A stretch of DNA of 64,000 nucleotides from Hyphomicrobium sp. MC1 (GCF_000253295.1 NC_015717.1:3658001-3722000); one strand, 5' to 3'. Numbered from the stretch's first letter, positions 1 to 9,316 are shown. Made by a program: numbers and translations. The notes: generated from the letters alone by a model not told the origin.

Positions 1-42
1 GGCCGGATAGGTCTTGCGGATTAGGCTAAGGAGAAACTGAAG

Positions 43-1011
43 TTGACGATGGGTGCCGCGATTTCGCCCGAGCCGCCAGCAAGTGTTGCCGATGCACCGC
101 AGAAAAACTGGGTCGATCGCTGGGCTCCGGCATCCTGGCGGCCGTTCCTTCGGCTTGGGCGATTCGATCGCCCGATCGGCACGTGGCTGCTGCTTTTCCC
201 CTGCCTTTGGTCGCAAGCGCTGGCGCAGGTGAACTCAGGCGACCACTATCCCGATCTCACCTATGTCCTGCTGTTCGCCATCGGTGCGCTGGCGATGCGC
301 GCCTCGGGCTGCGCCTATAACGACTACGTCGACCGCGATATCGACGCCCGCGTGCAACGAACGGCCAGCCGGCCGCTGGCGTCCGGGCAGATCTCACCGG
401 CGGCTGCGCTTGCGTTCATCATCATATCGGCCCTCGTCGGCCTCGCCGTGCTCGTGCAGTTCAATAGCTTCACGATCTGGCTGGCGATCGCGTCGCTGCT
501 GATCGTTGCCGTTTATCCGTTCGCGAAACGGGTGACGTCTTATCCACAGATCGTTCTCGGGCTGGCGTTCAACTGGGGAGCGCTCGTCGGCTGGGCGGCG
601 ATCAAAGGTTCAATCGGACTGCCTGCCCTGGCGCTCTATGCGGGCTGCGTGTTCTGGACGGTCGGTTACGACACGATCTATGCGCATCAGGACAAGGAAG
701 ACGACGCGCTGCTCGGGCTGGGCTCGACGGCGTTGAAGTTCGGCGAGGACACGGTTTCCTTCGTCGGCGGCATGTATGCGCTGGCGGGCGTGATGTGGCT
801 CGTTGCAGGTGCACTCGCGGGCGCCCACCTCGTCTACTTCCTCGCCGTGGTTTTGGTTTTCCTGCAAATGTCGTGGCAGGTCTCGACGCTCGATATCGGC
901 GATCCGGCAAACTGCCTGCGCCGCTTCAAGTCCAATCGCGACGTCGGGCTGGCGCTGCTCGCGGGGCTTGTCGCGGATATGGCCCTATCGTGGTTCGCGG
1001 GCCTTAGCTGA
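43..1011 (+). CDS. ubiA: 4-hydroxybenzoate polyprenyltransferase UbiA
   Basis: Membrane prenyltransferase that joins the polyprenyl chain to 4-hydroxybenzoate in ubiquinone synthesis. Both Asp-rich Mg/diphosphate motifs of the UbiA family are present: NDYVDRDID near residues 93-101 and YDTIYAHQDKEDD near 209-221. The length (322 aa) and roughly eight hydrophobic segments fit the family. An AAGGAG at 28-33 lies 9 nt before the TTG at 43 and 15 nt before the in-frame ATG at 49, so TTG is the more likely start. The gene is followed by a strong hairpin. Its neighbours downstream belong to lipid A synthesis and not to ubiquinone synthesis. Confidence 0.95.
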   Translation: MTMGAAISPEPPASVADAPQKNWVDRWAPASWRPFLRLGRFDRPIGTWLLLFPCLWSQALAQVNSGDHYPDLTYVLLFAIGALAMRASGCAYNDYVDRDIDARVQRTASRPLASGQISPAAALAFIIISALVGLAVLVQFNSFTIWLAIASLLIVAVYPFAKRVTSYPQIVLGLAFNWGALVGWAAIKGSIGLPALALYAGCVFWTVGYDTIYAHQDKEDDALLGLGSTALKFGEDTVSFVGGMYALAGVMWLVAGALAGAHLVYFLAVVLVFLQMSWQVSTLDIGDPANCLRRFKSNRDVGLALLAGLVADMALSWFAGLS

Positions 1012-1025
1012 ATGCAAAAAAATAA

Positions 1026-1056
1026 CGCGGCGTGAGAAGGGACACCTCACGCCGCG
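1026..1056. terminator. Perfect 11-bp stem hairpin after ubiA
   Basis: CGCGGCGTGAG (1026-1036) pairs exactly with 1046-1056 around a 9-nt loop. No T-tract follows on the plus strand, but an A-run (1014-1022) precedes it. The classical stem plus U-tract therefore reads on the minus strand, although no minus-strand gene is visible upstream of it. Confidence 0.6.
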
Positions 1057-1281
1057 CTATTCGGTCTCACTGTTGACTTTTCGAGCCGCTCAAGACGGGC
1101 ATTGATCGTTATCCTGGCAGAATTTTCTTCCGATCGGCTTAATAAATAGCGTAAACAAATACTTATTCTGAATTCGCGACTTTCCCGGGCCATGGCGGAC
1201 GGTTTGCGCCGTTGACGGTCCCGGAACGACGCGGTTTCTAGGAATCTCGCGGGAGCAACCTTCAGGAGTCGACAGCCGTCC

Positions 1282-1545
1282 ATGTCCAAGTCCACATCTT
1301 CACCCGAGTCTGCGCCTCAGCTTCTGCACCTCGTGTTCGGCGGTGAACTGAAAACCCTGAACGGCCACGAATTCCGCGAACCCGACAGTCTGGATGTCGT
1401 CGGCATCTTCCCCGACTATCCGTCAGCTTACGCTGCCTGGAAAAGCGCGGCCCAGCGCTCCGTCGACAACGCCATGATGCGCTATTTCGTCGTTCCGCTG
1501 CATCGGATGCTCGACTTCTCACAGCCGACAACTGCCGCGACGTGA
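1282..1545 (+). CDS. DUF4170 family small protein
   Basis: A soluble protein of 87 residues that I place in the DUF4170 family of short alphaproteobacterial proteins of unknown function. The recognisable core is LHLVFGGEL near residues 15-23 and the AYAAWKSAAQ and MMRYFVVPLHR stretches after it. It starts at ATG 1282, 13 nt after AGGAG. Its stop overlaps the GTG start of the ABC exporter by 4 nt (GTGA), so the two are probably translationally coupled. Members commonly sit beside Kdo-transferase and lpxK genes in Hyphomicrobiales, as here. No function can be read from the sequence. Confidence 0.8.
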   Translation: MSKSTSSPESAPQLLHLVFGGELKTLNGHEFREPDSLDVVGIFPDYPSAYAAWKSAAQRSVDNAMMRYFVVPLHRMLDFSQPTTAAT

Positions 1546-3353
1546 CGGATCTCCTGAAGAAAGCCGAGAAGAAACCGCGGCCGAAGCTCCGGCTCGATGC
1601 CGCCTCGCGCGCGCTGCTTGCGCGGTTCGTGCGCGATTGGGTATGGCCGCGTCGCTGGCAGCTCGCCTGGACGCTTTTCCTCACGACCTGCCTCGCTGCC
1701 GTCACAGGCGGCTATCCGGGCGTCATCAAGAAATCGTTCGATCTGTTGATGGGCGGCAAGCCCGGCGCCCTGCCCTACGTTCTGGTTGCCATCGTCGGAA
1801 TCACGCTCGCGCGTGCGACGTTGCTGTTTCTGCAGGCGGTTGCGACAAGCCGGTTCGTGCTGCGCATGACCTCGGACATGCAGAAGATGGCGTTCCGTCA
1901 TCTCATCAACGCCGATTTCGCGCGCCTCTCGCGCGAGACGCCGGGGCGGCTTATGTCGCGGCTGACGAACGACATCGGTTTCATTCAGAGCGCGCTGACG
2001 GCGACGCTGAACTCGATCTTCCGCGATACGTTTTCGGTCATCGCGCTCGTCATTGCGATGCTCTATCTCGACTGGGCGATGACGCTCATCGTGTTGGGCG
2101 TCTATCCGCTGGCCGCCATTCCCGTTGCCTCGATCAGTCATCGGCTGCGTCGCGTCGCCAAGCAGACGCAAAGTGGCCTCGGCGACATGACATCGCTGCT
2201 GACTGAGAAGCTTTCCGGCGCCCGGCTGATCAAATCGTTTCAGCTCGAAAACTATGCCGCCGACCGGCTCGATTCGATGTTCGAGCAGATCTATTCGCTG
2301 CGGATGAAGTCCGTCCGGACGCGGGCGAGGATGGATCCGATCCTTGAGGTTCTGGGCGGCGTTGCGATTGCGGGCGTCGTGGGCTTCGCATATTTGCGCA
2401 TTTCGCAGGGCATCTCTTCGGTCGGCGATTTCATGGGTTTCGTGACGGCGCTAATGATGGCCGCGCAGCCGATCAAATCGCTCGGCAATTTAACGGGGCG
2501 CCTGCAGGAAGGCCTTGCCGCCGCGGAAAGTTTCTACGGCCTCATCGACGAACTGCCGTCGATCACGGACAAGCCCGGCGCGAAGACGCTTGCTATTTCA
2601 AAAGGCGAAATCGCGTTCCGCAACGTCTCGTTCGCCTACGACAAGACGTCCGAGGAACGGGCCGTGCATGGGTTCACGCTCGACGTGCCGGGCGGATCGA
2701 CGATCGCGCTCGTGGGCCGCTCGGGCGCCGGAAAATCGACGATCATCAACCTCGTGCCCCGGCTCTTTGACGCGACTGAAGGGCAGATCCTGATCGACGG
2801 CCAGGACGTCATGGATGTCACCCTCAAATCGCTGCGCGATCAGATCGCGATCGTCAGTCAGGACATCACGCTTTTCGACGATACGATCGAAGCGAACATC
2901 CGCCTCGGGCGGCTCGGCGCGAGCGAGGCCGATATCATTGAAGCTGCGAAGGCCGCTGCCGCGCACGACTTCATCATGACGCTGCCCGACGGCTACAAGA
3001 CGATCATCGGCGATCGCGGCAGCCGACTTTCGGGCGGACAACGTCAGCGTTTGGCGTTAGCGCGCGCGATCCTGAAGAATGCGCCGATCCTGCTGCTCGA
3101 CGAAGCGACGAGCGCGCTCGATAACGAGAGCGAGCAGCTCGTGCAGGAAGCGCTGGCGAAATTCACCCGCTCGCGCACGACGCTCGTCATCGCGCATCGG
3201 CTTTCAACGGTACAGAATGCCGACGTCATTTGCGTGATGGACGGCGGCCGCATCGTCGAACGCGGCAGGCATTCAGAATTGATTGCGCGAAACGGTTCTT
3301 ATGCGCGGCTCAACCGCTCGGCGAGCGGTCCGCAGGCGATGATCGCCAATTGA
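1542..3353 (+). CDS. MsbA-like ABC exporter (half transporter, fused permease-ATPase)
   Basis: A 603-aa half-size ABC exporter that should act as a homodimer in the inner membrane. The N-terminal half is a six-helix type-1 exporter domain (about residues 40-320). The C-terminal half is an ATPase with Walker A GRSGAGKST near 391-399, signature LSGGQ near 496-500 and Walker B ILLLDEATSALD just after 515. Its position with waaA and lpxK suggests lipid A-core flipping, the MsbA role. Substrate is inferred from context only; multidrug or other lipid exporters look the same. The start is GTG overlapping the upstream stop. Confidence 0.85.
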   Translation: MTDLLKKAEKKPRPKLRLDAASRALLARFVRDWVWPRRWQLAWTLFLTTCLAAVTGGYPGVIKKSFDLLMGGKPGALPYVLVAIVGITLARATLLFLQAVATSRFVLRMTSDMQKMAFRHLINADFARLSRETPGRLMSRLTNDIGFIQSALTATLNSIFRDTFSVIALVIAMLYLDWAMTLIVLGVYPLAAIPVASISHRLRRVAKQTQSGLGDMTSLLTEKLSGARLIKSFQLENYAADRLDSMFEQIYSLRMKSVRTRARMDPILEVLGGVAIAGVVGFAYLRISQGISSVGDFMGFVTALMMAAQPIKSLGNLTGRLQEGLAAAESFYGLIDELPSITDKPGAKTLAISKGEIAFRNVSFAYDKTSEERAVHGFTLDVPGGSTIALVGRSGAGKSTIINLVPRLFDATEGQILIDGQDVMDVTLKSLRDQIAIVSQDITLFDDTIEANIRLGRLGASEADIIEAAKAAAAHDFIMTLPDGYKTIIGDRGSRLSGGQRQRLALARAILKNAPILLLDEATSALDNESEQLVQEALAKFTRSRTTLVIAHRLSTVQNADVICVMDGGRIVERGRHSELIARNGSYARLNRSASGPQAMIAN

Positions 3354-3386
3354 TATCGCATAATGCCGATGCCAGTCGGCGCGAAG

Positions 3387-4127
3387 CTACTCGCGGCGAA
3401 GGATGCCATTGACGAGGCGGTTGGCCCAGCCGCGCGCCTTGAACGTCGTGCTGACCTCGCGGGCGTCATAAACGGTGTTGACCCAATCCCAGAAGCCGAT
3501 GCCTGTCTGTGCCTCGGCTTCGAGATAACGATCGAAGACCGCATCAATCACTCCGGTGTCGGCACTCCGGATGTGTCCGTAGCGAAACGAAAGCTGGTCA
3601 ACGGCTTCGCGAATCGGAACACCGTCGTGGATATGACGCACCATGACGCTCATCAGGCCGGCGCGGTCGGCACCCGACTTGCAGTGCACCAGAATCGGAA
3701 ATTCGACCTTTTCCAGCAGATCCTTGATCGACTGGAACTCGGCGCGCGTCGGCGCGGCGCGCGAACGCAACCGCAAGTCCGCGAGGGCGATGCCGTGACG
3801 CGTGCACGCCCGCTGCTCCAGCCAGCGCGTCCCGAAAGACTGCTCAGGCCCGCGTAGATTGACGACAGTTCGGATTCCTCGCCGCGCGGCCCAGGAAATG
3901 TGGTGCGGAGCAGGTTGTGCGGAACGCCAGACGTCTTTGGAGATGTGATGGCGATTGTTATATAGGATGCGAACGATGCCATAATCGATAAATAGCATCT
4001 CAGCGTAACAAAGCGCCGGCGCAAATCTGGAACGCATCCAGGGTGGCGAGGCGTGCACCGCATTATGCAATAGCGCACCGCTCTTGCGTCGCAATCCGCG
4101 TTTTGCCTGCTTAAGGAGGCTTGCCAT
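3387..4127 (-). CDS. Cys-based dual-specificity/tyrosine-type phosphatase
   Basis: A protein of 246 aa carrying the Cys-phosphatase loop HCKSGADRAG, with nucleophile Cys149 and phosphate-binding Arg155 (C-x5-R). Upstream, NLRGPEQSFGT resembles the general-acid region of bacterial DSP-like phosphatases. A short hydrophobic stretch (ALCYAEMLFIDYGIVRIL, about 39-56) could anchor the N terminus. It lies convergent with the exporter (33-nt gap) and divergent from the WaaA fusion, inside a lipid A gene group. A lipid or sugar-phosphate substrate is therefore as plausible as phosphotyrosine, but this is only inference from position. Confidence 0.75.
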   Translation of the reverse strand: MASLLKQAKRGLRRKSGALLHNAVHASPPWMRSRFAPALCYAEMLFIDYGIVRILYNNRHHISKDVWRSAQPAPHHISWAARRGIRTVVNLRGPEQSFGTRWLEQRACTRHGIALADLRLRSRAAPTRAEFQSIKDLLEKVEFPILVHCKSGADRAGLMSVMVRHIHDGVPIREAVDQLSFRYGHIRSADTGVIDAVFDRYLEAEAQTGIGFWDWVNTVYDAREVSTTFKARGWANRLVNGILRRE

Positions 4128-4356
4128 CAGGAGTTGTCTCGATGCTCCCGATTAGCGGGCAGCCCTTCTATAATTTCACCAGCGACGGCTCGGGGGATCA
4201 TGTTCGTTTACAAAACGCCATAAAAAGCCACGCCCGTTCGCAATTGAACTTGCTAGTTATTCGCTATAGCAACGTGCTGCAAGGGGCTTGAAGAACCACG
4301 TCCTGCGTCGCGCACAACCTTCCGCTTACCTCACAATTAAGGCAGCCCCTGCTCGC

Positions 4357-6360
4357 ATGGCCAAAATCAATAAGCAGCTTATGCGGCTAGGCGGACAAAC
4401 CGCTGCTCGTATCATTCGGCTCGTTGCCAAATCCTCGACCGTTATCCACGAACCGCCGGACCTGATGAAGCGTCTTAGCGAGGCGCATCCGTGCATTGCG
4501 GCGTGTTGGCACGGCCAGTTCATGATGGTTGCAACGCTGCGGCCGGAGAATGTGAAAATTGCAGCAATGGTCGCACGCCACGGCGACGCGGAAATCATTA
4601 GCGAAACGCTCCAGGCCATCGACGTTCAGCTGATTCGCGGCGCGGGCGCCGGCTACCGAAAAAAGGATCGGGGCGGAGCATCGGCGCTCAGATCGTCGTT
4701 GCAGGCTCTTTTGGACGGCTCGTCGGTCGTCATGACCGCGGACGTGCCGCCGGGACCGGCGCGGGAGGCGGGCGCCGGCATCATCGCCATCGCGAAAATG
4801 TCGGGACGGCCGATCGTGCCTATTGCGGTGGCAACAAATCGGTTCGCATCCTTCGATACCTGGAGCAGGCTGACGATCAATCTGCCGTTCTCGCGGTTGG
4901 CAGCGGTCGCCGGTGATCCTATCATTGTTCCGGGCACAGCGACGGACGAGGATGTGGAAGCCAAGCGTCTCGAACTGGAGACTGCGCTCAATGCCGCTAC
5001 TCTACGGGCTTACGAACTCGCGGGGGCCGATATCACACGGGCAACGCCACTCGATGTGCTCGCTGCGGAAACACCTCCGGCGCCGGGGATGGCTCTGAAG
5101 ACCTATCGCCTTGGAACGGCGGTGTTGCGGCCGGCCGTGCCGCTGCTACTGAACTTGCGCGGCAAGCGCGGCAAGGAAGATCCGGACCGGCGCGGCGAGC
5201 GGCTGGGCTTCGCAGGCAGGCCGCGGCCCGAAGGCCAGGTCGTGTGGATACATGCCGCGAGCGTCGGCGAGACGAACGCCATCCTGCCGTTGATCGACAG
5301 CATTCTCGGGGCAAATCCGCACGTTCATGTGCTGCTGACGACGGGCACCAGGACGTCGGCCGAGATTGCCGCGAACCGGCTGCCTGAGCGCGCCGTGCAC
5401 CAATACGTGCCGCTCGACGTGCCGCAATACGTGAAGCGCTTTCTCGATCACTGGAAGCCGTCGCTGGCGATTTTCACGGAATCGGACATCTGGCCCAATC
5501 TCATTCTGGGCACGTCGGAGCGTCATATTCCGCTGGTGCTCGTCAATGCGCGCATGTCGCCGCGCAGTATCCGCCGCTGGCGGAAATATGCCGCTGTCGG
5601 ACGGCCGCTGTTCTCGCGCTTCGCTGCCGTGCTGGCGCAGAACTCGCAAATCGCGCGCGCTGTGAAATGGCTCGGCGCGCCGAACGTCATCACGGCCGGC
5701 AACCTCAAGATCGATGCACCGCCGCCGCCTGTTGATGCCGCCACACTGGCATCATTGCGCAACGCTGTCGGGCAACGACCGCTGTTTCTCGCAGCGAGCA
5801 CGCATCCGGGCGAAGACGCGATGATCGCTGCAGCACATTCGCTGATCCGCCGCGAGATCGACGGCCTGCTGACGATCATCGTGCCGCGGCATCCCGAACG
5901 CGGCAGCGGGCTTGCCGCTACGCTCGGCGGCCTTGGCCTCAGGACGCAACTTCGCACGCGCTCGGCGGCACCAGAGAGCGACACGGAGATCTATATTGCC
6001 GACACGATCGGCGAGCTTGGCGCGTTCTATTCGATTTCGCCGGTGGCGCTCGTCGGCGGATCGCTGGTGGAACATGGCGGACAAAATCCTATTGAAGCCG
6101 TGCGGCTTGGGTCGTGCGTACTGACGGGGCCATTCGTCTATAATTTCCGTGATGCTTATTCCGCTCTGTTCCGCGAAGGGGGGGCGGTCGAGGTCCGTTC
6201 GTCCGACGACATCGCAAAGCAAGTAACGATGCTGCTCGAAGACCAATCGGCGGCGAAACGCATGCGCGTCGGCGCCGACCTTGCGCTGCAATCGCTGAGC
6301 GGCGCGCTGGCAAAAACGCTCGGCGCCATTCAGCCTCTGCTCGAAAAGAAGCAGGCCTGA
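4357..6360 (+). CDS. waaA: DUF374 acyltransferase-WaaA (Kdo transferase) fusion
   Basis: Two domains in one 667-aa frame. Residues about 15-225 match DUF374 lysophospholipid acyltransferase-like proteins (CIAACWHGQFMM, then TADVPPGPAREAG). Residues about 245-667 are a complete 3-deoxy-D-manno-octulosonate transferase that adds Kdo to lipid IVA from CMP-Kdo. The catalytic-type Glu281 lies in GERLG, HAASVGE is at about 299-305, and GGSLVEHGGQNPIEA lies in the second Rossmann half. The ATG at 4357 is preferred; an in-frame TTG at 4288 has a purine stretch only 1 nt away. The two functions are normally separate adjacent genes. No frameshift or stop lies in the linker. lpxK follows after 3 nt. Confidence 0.9.
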   Translation: MAKINKQLMRLGGQTAARIIRLVAKSSTVIHEPPDLMKRLSEAHPCIAACWHGQFMMVATLRPENVKIAAMVARHGDAEIISETLQAIDVQLIRGAGAGYRKKDRGGASALRSSLQALLDGSSVVMTADVPPGPAREAGAGIIAIAKMSGRPIVPIAVATNRFASFDTWSRLTINLPFSRLAAVAGDPIIVPGTATDEDVEAKRLELETALNAATLRAYELAGADITRATPLDVLAAETPPAPGMALKTYRLGTAVLRPAVPLLLNLRGKRGKEDPDRRGERLGFAGRPRPEGQVVWIHAASVGETNAILPLIDSILGANPHVHVLLTTGTRTSAEIAANRLPERAVHQYVPLDVPQYVKRFLDHWKPSLAIFTESDIWPNLILGTSERHIPLVLVNARMSPRSIRRWRKYAAVGRPLFSRFAAVLAQNSQIARAVKWLGAPNVITAGNLKIDAPPPPVDAATLASLRNAVGQRPLFLAASTHPGEDAMIAAAHSLIRREIDGLLTIIVPRHPERGSGLAATLGGLGLRTQLRTRSAAPESDTEIYIADTIGELGAFYSISPVALVGGSLVEHGGQNPIEAVRLGSCVLTGPFVYNFRDAYSALFREGGAVEVRSSDDIAKQVTMLLEDQSAAKRMRVGADLALQSLSGALAKTLGAIQPLLEKKQA

Positions 6361-6363
6361 GCC

Positions 6364-7392
6364 GTGCCCGTCTCGGAACCGAGATGGTGGTACGGGCGGA
6401 GCGAAACGTGGAAAGCATCGCTGCTTTCGCCTATCGCCGCTATCGTCGGCGCCATTGCACGGCAACGCATTCTTAACGCCAGGCCTTACCGCTCCCCGCT
6501 GCCCGTCATCTGTGTCGGTAACTTCACGGCAGGGGGCTCGGGTAAGACGCCGCTGGCGTTGCTGCTGGCGAAGATGATCGCGGCCGAGGGCCGCGAGCCG
6601 CGGTTTCTGTCGCGCGGCTACGGCGGCAAGCTTGAAGGTCCGCTTCGCGTCGATCCCGAACATCATAGCGCCGACGACGTTGGCGACGAGCCGTTGCTGC
6701 TCGCGCGCGCATTTCCGGCTTTCATCGCCCGCGACCGCCGTCAGGGCGCGAAGATGATCGAGGCGATGGCATCCGCCAATGCCGTCATCATCATGGACGA
6801 CGGGTTGCAGAACCCGGCGCTGGCGAAGGATCTTTCGATTGCCGTCGTCGATGCCCAACGGGGATTTGGCAACGGCCGCGTTATTCCGGCCGGACCGCTG
6901 CGCGCGCCGCTGGCCGTGCAAGCACCGCTGGTGCAGTTGGTGATGCTGATGGGCGGCGCGGCGGACGCCGACAATCCCGCCGCGCGAACGATCCGCAAGC
7001 TGACGGATGTGCCGATCATCGCCGCACGGACGCAAGCTGACGAAACCGCCGCGCGCTTTCGCGGTCAAAGGGTCGTGGCTTTCGCTGGCATCGCCAATCC
7101 GGATCGGTTTTTTTCGACGCTGGAACAGACGGGCGCGGATGTCGTCGCAAAGCGGGCATTTACCGATCATCACCCGTTCAGCGAGGCGGAGGCGCGCGGT
7201 CTTCTCGATGATAGAGAGCGTCTCGGCGCCATGCTTGTGACCACCGAGAAGGATCTCGCCCGGCTTAGTGGTCGCTCAGGATTTTGTGCCGATCTCAAAA
7301 AGCGTTCGCAAACGCTGGCCATTGCGACGGTGATCGAAGGTGACGGCCTTGAAATTTTGCGGCAATCCTTGCGCTCTGCGCTCGGGCGGTAA
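6364..7392 (+). CDS. lpxK: Tetraacyldisaccharide 4'-kinase LpxK
   Basis: Phosphorylates the 4' position of the lipid A disaccharide at the cytoplasmic face of the inner membrane. The P-loop GNFTAGGSGKT occupies residues 52-62, followed by the family-typical FLSRGYGG and the acidic MDDGLQNP segment. Length (342 aa) is normal. The start is GTG at 6364, 3 nt after the waaA stop, so the genes form one transcription unit. A REPIN-like repeat starts at the last base of the stop codon. Confidence 0.95.
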   Translation: MPVSEPRWWYGRSETWKASLLSPIAAIVGAIARQRILNARPYRSPLPVICVGNFTAGGSGKTPLALLLAKMIAAEGREPRFLSRGYGGKLEGPLRVDPEHHSADDVGDEPLLLARAFPAFIARDRRQGAKMIEAMASANAVIIMDDGLQNPALAKDLSIAVVDAQRGFGNGRVIPAGPLRAPLAVQAPLVQLVMLMGGAADADNPAARTIRKLTDVPIIAARTQADETAARFRGQRVVAFAGIANPDRFFSTLEQTGADVVAKRAFTDHHPFSEAEARGLLDDRERLGAMLVTTEKDLARLSGRSGFCADLKKRSQTLAIATVIEGDGLEILRQSLRSALGR

Positions 7393-7475
7393 TGCCGGCG
7401 AAGGTCGGCACCCAGTCAAGCATCCGCATGCGCGGTATCTCGATTGCCTGGATCCCGGCCTGCGCCGGGACGACG
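7392..7475. repeat. REPIN-like inverted REP doublet, copy 1
   Basis: A forward unit (ATGCCGGCGAAGGTCGGCA...) and a reverse unit (...GATCCCGGCCTGCGCCGGGA) face each other about 35 bp apart. Each unit is itself a hairpin. The element begins directly at the lpxK stop and lies between two convergent genes (lpxK and the DUF2093 gene). Confidence 0.85.
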
Positions 7476-7500
7476 ACGGTGGAGAAACTGGAAAGCTGGC

Positions 7501-7746
7501 TCAGCCGTTCTGAGCGTCGTCGTTTTCCTTGGCTTTCAGCTCAAGGTAGCGCTGCACCGAAATTTCCGGCGAGGCGTAGGCTTCCTGGGCGTCGACGCTC
7601 CAATAACGCAGATCCGGCAGGGTGATCGGCTGACCCGTGACGGCACAGCGCACGAAGTCGCCGGGCGACAGGACTTCGAATTCGCCATCCAGATAGCGAA
7701 TTTTAGCTTCGTTGCGCAGACCAAAAAATTTCTCGATGCGGTTCAT
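7501..7746 (-). CDS. DUF2093 family protein
   Basis: A small soluble protein (81 aa) with the DUF2093 core: RYLDGEFEVL near residue 17, PGDFVRCAVTGQPI, and LRYWSVDAQEAYAS. The function of the family is unknown. It typically neighbours lpxK or xseA in Hyphomicrobiales. It lies 91 nt downstream of xseA on the same strand and convergent with lpxK. The conserved single Cys in FVRCAVTG has no partner within the protein. Confidence 0.85.
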   Translation of the reverse strand: MNRIEKFFGLRNEAKIRYLDGEFEVLSPGDFVRCAVTGQPITLPDLRYWSVDAQEAYASPEISVQRYLELKAKENDDAQNG

Positions 7747-7837
7747 TCGTTTCCGAGCCGTGATCCCATTCTGCCGCCGATATCATCTGCAATCGGATAA
7801 TCCGGGCGGATGCGAACTATAATCTACTTCAAGCCTT

Positions 7838-9316
7838 TTAAAATAGTGAGCCTTGCCCGCCTCGCCCACTCGACTTTTGTCGCGGCGTTTTAACTTTGCT
7901 CGACGTCGGATTGGAAACGTCAGGCGTTGCGGAGGATACGTCGGAGCCGTTTACCGTGGCGCCGACCCGGCCGTCGGAAAACTCAATATTCAGAACGTCG
8001 CCAGCGACGAGAGAGGCGGCTTGACGCACCATATGCCCGGCTTCATTGCGCACGAGGGCAAAGCCGCGAGACAGAACGCTCTGATAGCCCAAGGACTTGA
8101 GCAGCGCCGCACGGCCTTCGAGAACGCGGCGGCTCACCGCGACGCGATTGAGTAAAGCCCGTCCAGCGCGGCGTTCCAGGCCATCGAGCCGCTCGGCACA
8201 TCTGGAATGCTTCTGAACTATCGGTGCAGGCGACAGGCGGCCGCTGACGCGGGCGAGCCTAGTTGCATGGGCGCGGGTGTTGGCCAGCAGCGCGCGTGAC
8301 AATCGGCGGTCGGCGGCATCGAAACGCTGCCGGGGCAAGGCGACCAAATCCTGAAGCTTCGGCAGGCCACGTGCCGAGGCCTTCAGATGCGTGCGGGCAC
8401 TCTCGATGGCACGGCGCACGGCTGTCCGCTTGCGCAGCATCAGCTTTTCGACGTTTTCGATCAGCTCGGAATACTTCGGCACCGCCCACTCGGCGGCCTT
8501 CGTCGGCGTCGGCGCACGGGCGTCGGCAACGAGGTCGATCAAGGTCCAATCGGTTTCGTGACCGACAGCAGAGATGAGCGAAATTGTGCTTTCGGCAACG
8601 GCGCGCACGACGATCTCTTCGTTGAAGCTCCAGAGATCTTCGAGGCTGCCGCCACCGCGCGCGACGATCAGCACGTCGGGGCGCGGGATGGTGCCATCTG
8701 CTTCAAGGGCGTTGAATCCACGAATAGCGGCGGCGACCTCCGCAGCGCTGCCTTCGCCTTGCACACGCACCGGCCAAAGCAGGACACGCGTCGGGAAACG
8801 CTCGTTGAAGCCGTGCAGCATGTCACGGATGACGGCGCCGGTCGGCGACGTCACGATGCCGACGATCTTCGGCAAAAACGGACGCGGGCGCTTGCGGTCT
8901 TCGTCGAATAAACCCTCCGCGGCGAACTTGCGCTTGCGTTCTTCCAAGAGCGCCATCAGTGCGCCAGCGCCGGCCGGTTCCAGCGCTTCAATGACGATCT
9001 GATATTTCGATGAGCCGGGGAACGTCGTGATCTTGCCTTGCGCGACGACTTCCATGCCTTCTTCCGGCTTGAAACGCAGGCGGCCGAACGTGCCCTTCCA
9101 GACGACGGCCTCGATCTTCGCTTTGTCATCCTTTAGGGCAAAATAGCAGTGGCCGGACGCGTGCGGCCCGCGATAGCCCGAAATTTCGCCGCGAAGGCGC
9201 ACATAGCCAAAACCCTCTTCCAGCGCGCGCTTGATGGCGCCTGACAGCTCGGAAACGGAAAATTCGGGCGCATTAGCGCCGGAACGGGATTCGCGCGTGT
9301 TTGGAATGGAATTCAA
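7838..9316 (-). CDS. xseA: Exodeoxyribonuclease VII large subunit XseA
   Basis: Large subunit of the bidirectional single-strand exonuclease VII. The N terminus is an OB fold (SVSELSGAIKRAL, then LRGEISGYRGPHASGHCYF). The central catalytic domain has RGGGSLEDLWSFNEE and ISAVGHETDW, then APTPTKAAE. The C-terminal part is a long basic helical region ending SLF. The frame stays open up to 9703, but that part overlaps purD antisense and has no OB-fold sequence. TTG at 9316 (492 aa) fits the family length best, though no ATG is available. It is divergent from purD. The small subunit xseB is not in the window. Confidence 0.93.
   Translation of the reverse strand: MNSIPNTRESRSGANAPEFSVSELSGAIKRALEEGFGYVRLRGEISGYRGPHASGHCYFALKDDKAKIEAVVWKGTFGRLRFKPEEGMEVVAQGKITTFPGSSKYQIVIEALEPAGAGALMALLEERKRKFAAEGLFDEDRKRPRPFLPKIVGIVTSPTGAVIRDMLHGFNERFPTRVLLWPVRVQGEGSAAEVAAAIRGFNALEADGTIPRPDVLIVARGGGSLEDLWSFNEEIVVRAVAESTISLISAVGHETDWTLIDLVADARAPTPTKAAEWAVPKYSELIENVEKLMLRKRTAVRRAIESARTHLKASARGLPKLQDLVALPRQRFDAADRRLSRALLANTRAHATRLARVSGRLSPAPIVQKHSRCAERLDGLERRAGRALLNRVAVSRRVLEGRAALLKSLGYQSVLSRGFALVRNEAGHMVRQAASLVAGDVLNIEFSDGRVGATVNGSDVSSATPDVSNPTSSKVKTPRQKSSGRGGQGSLF

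Noticed and set aside
5752..7173. Long minus-strand open frame (473 codons) across waaA and lpxK
   Set aside because: It runs antisense through two well-supported genes, has no recognisable domain, is Arg-rich and reflects the GC-rich codon bias of the sense strand.
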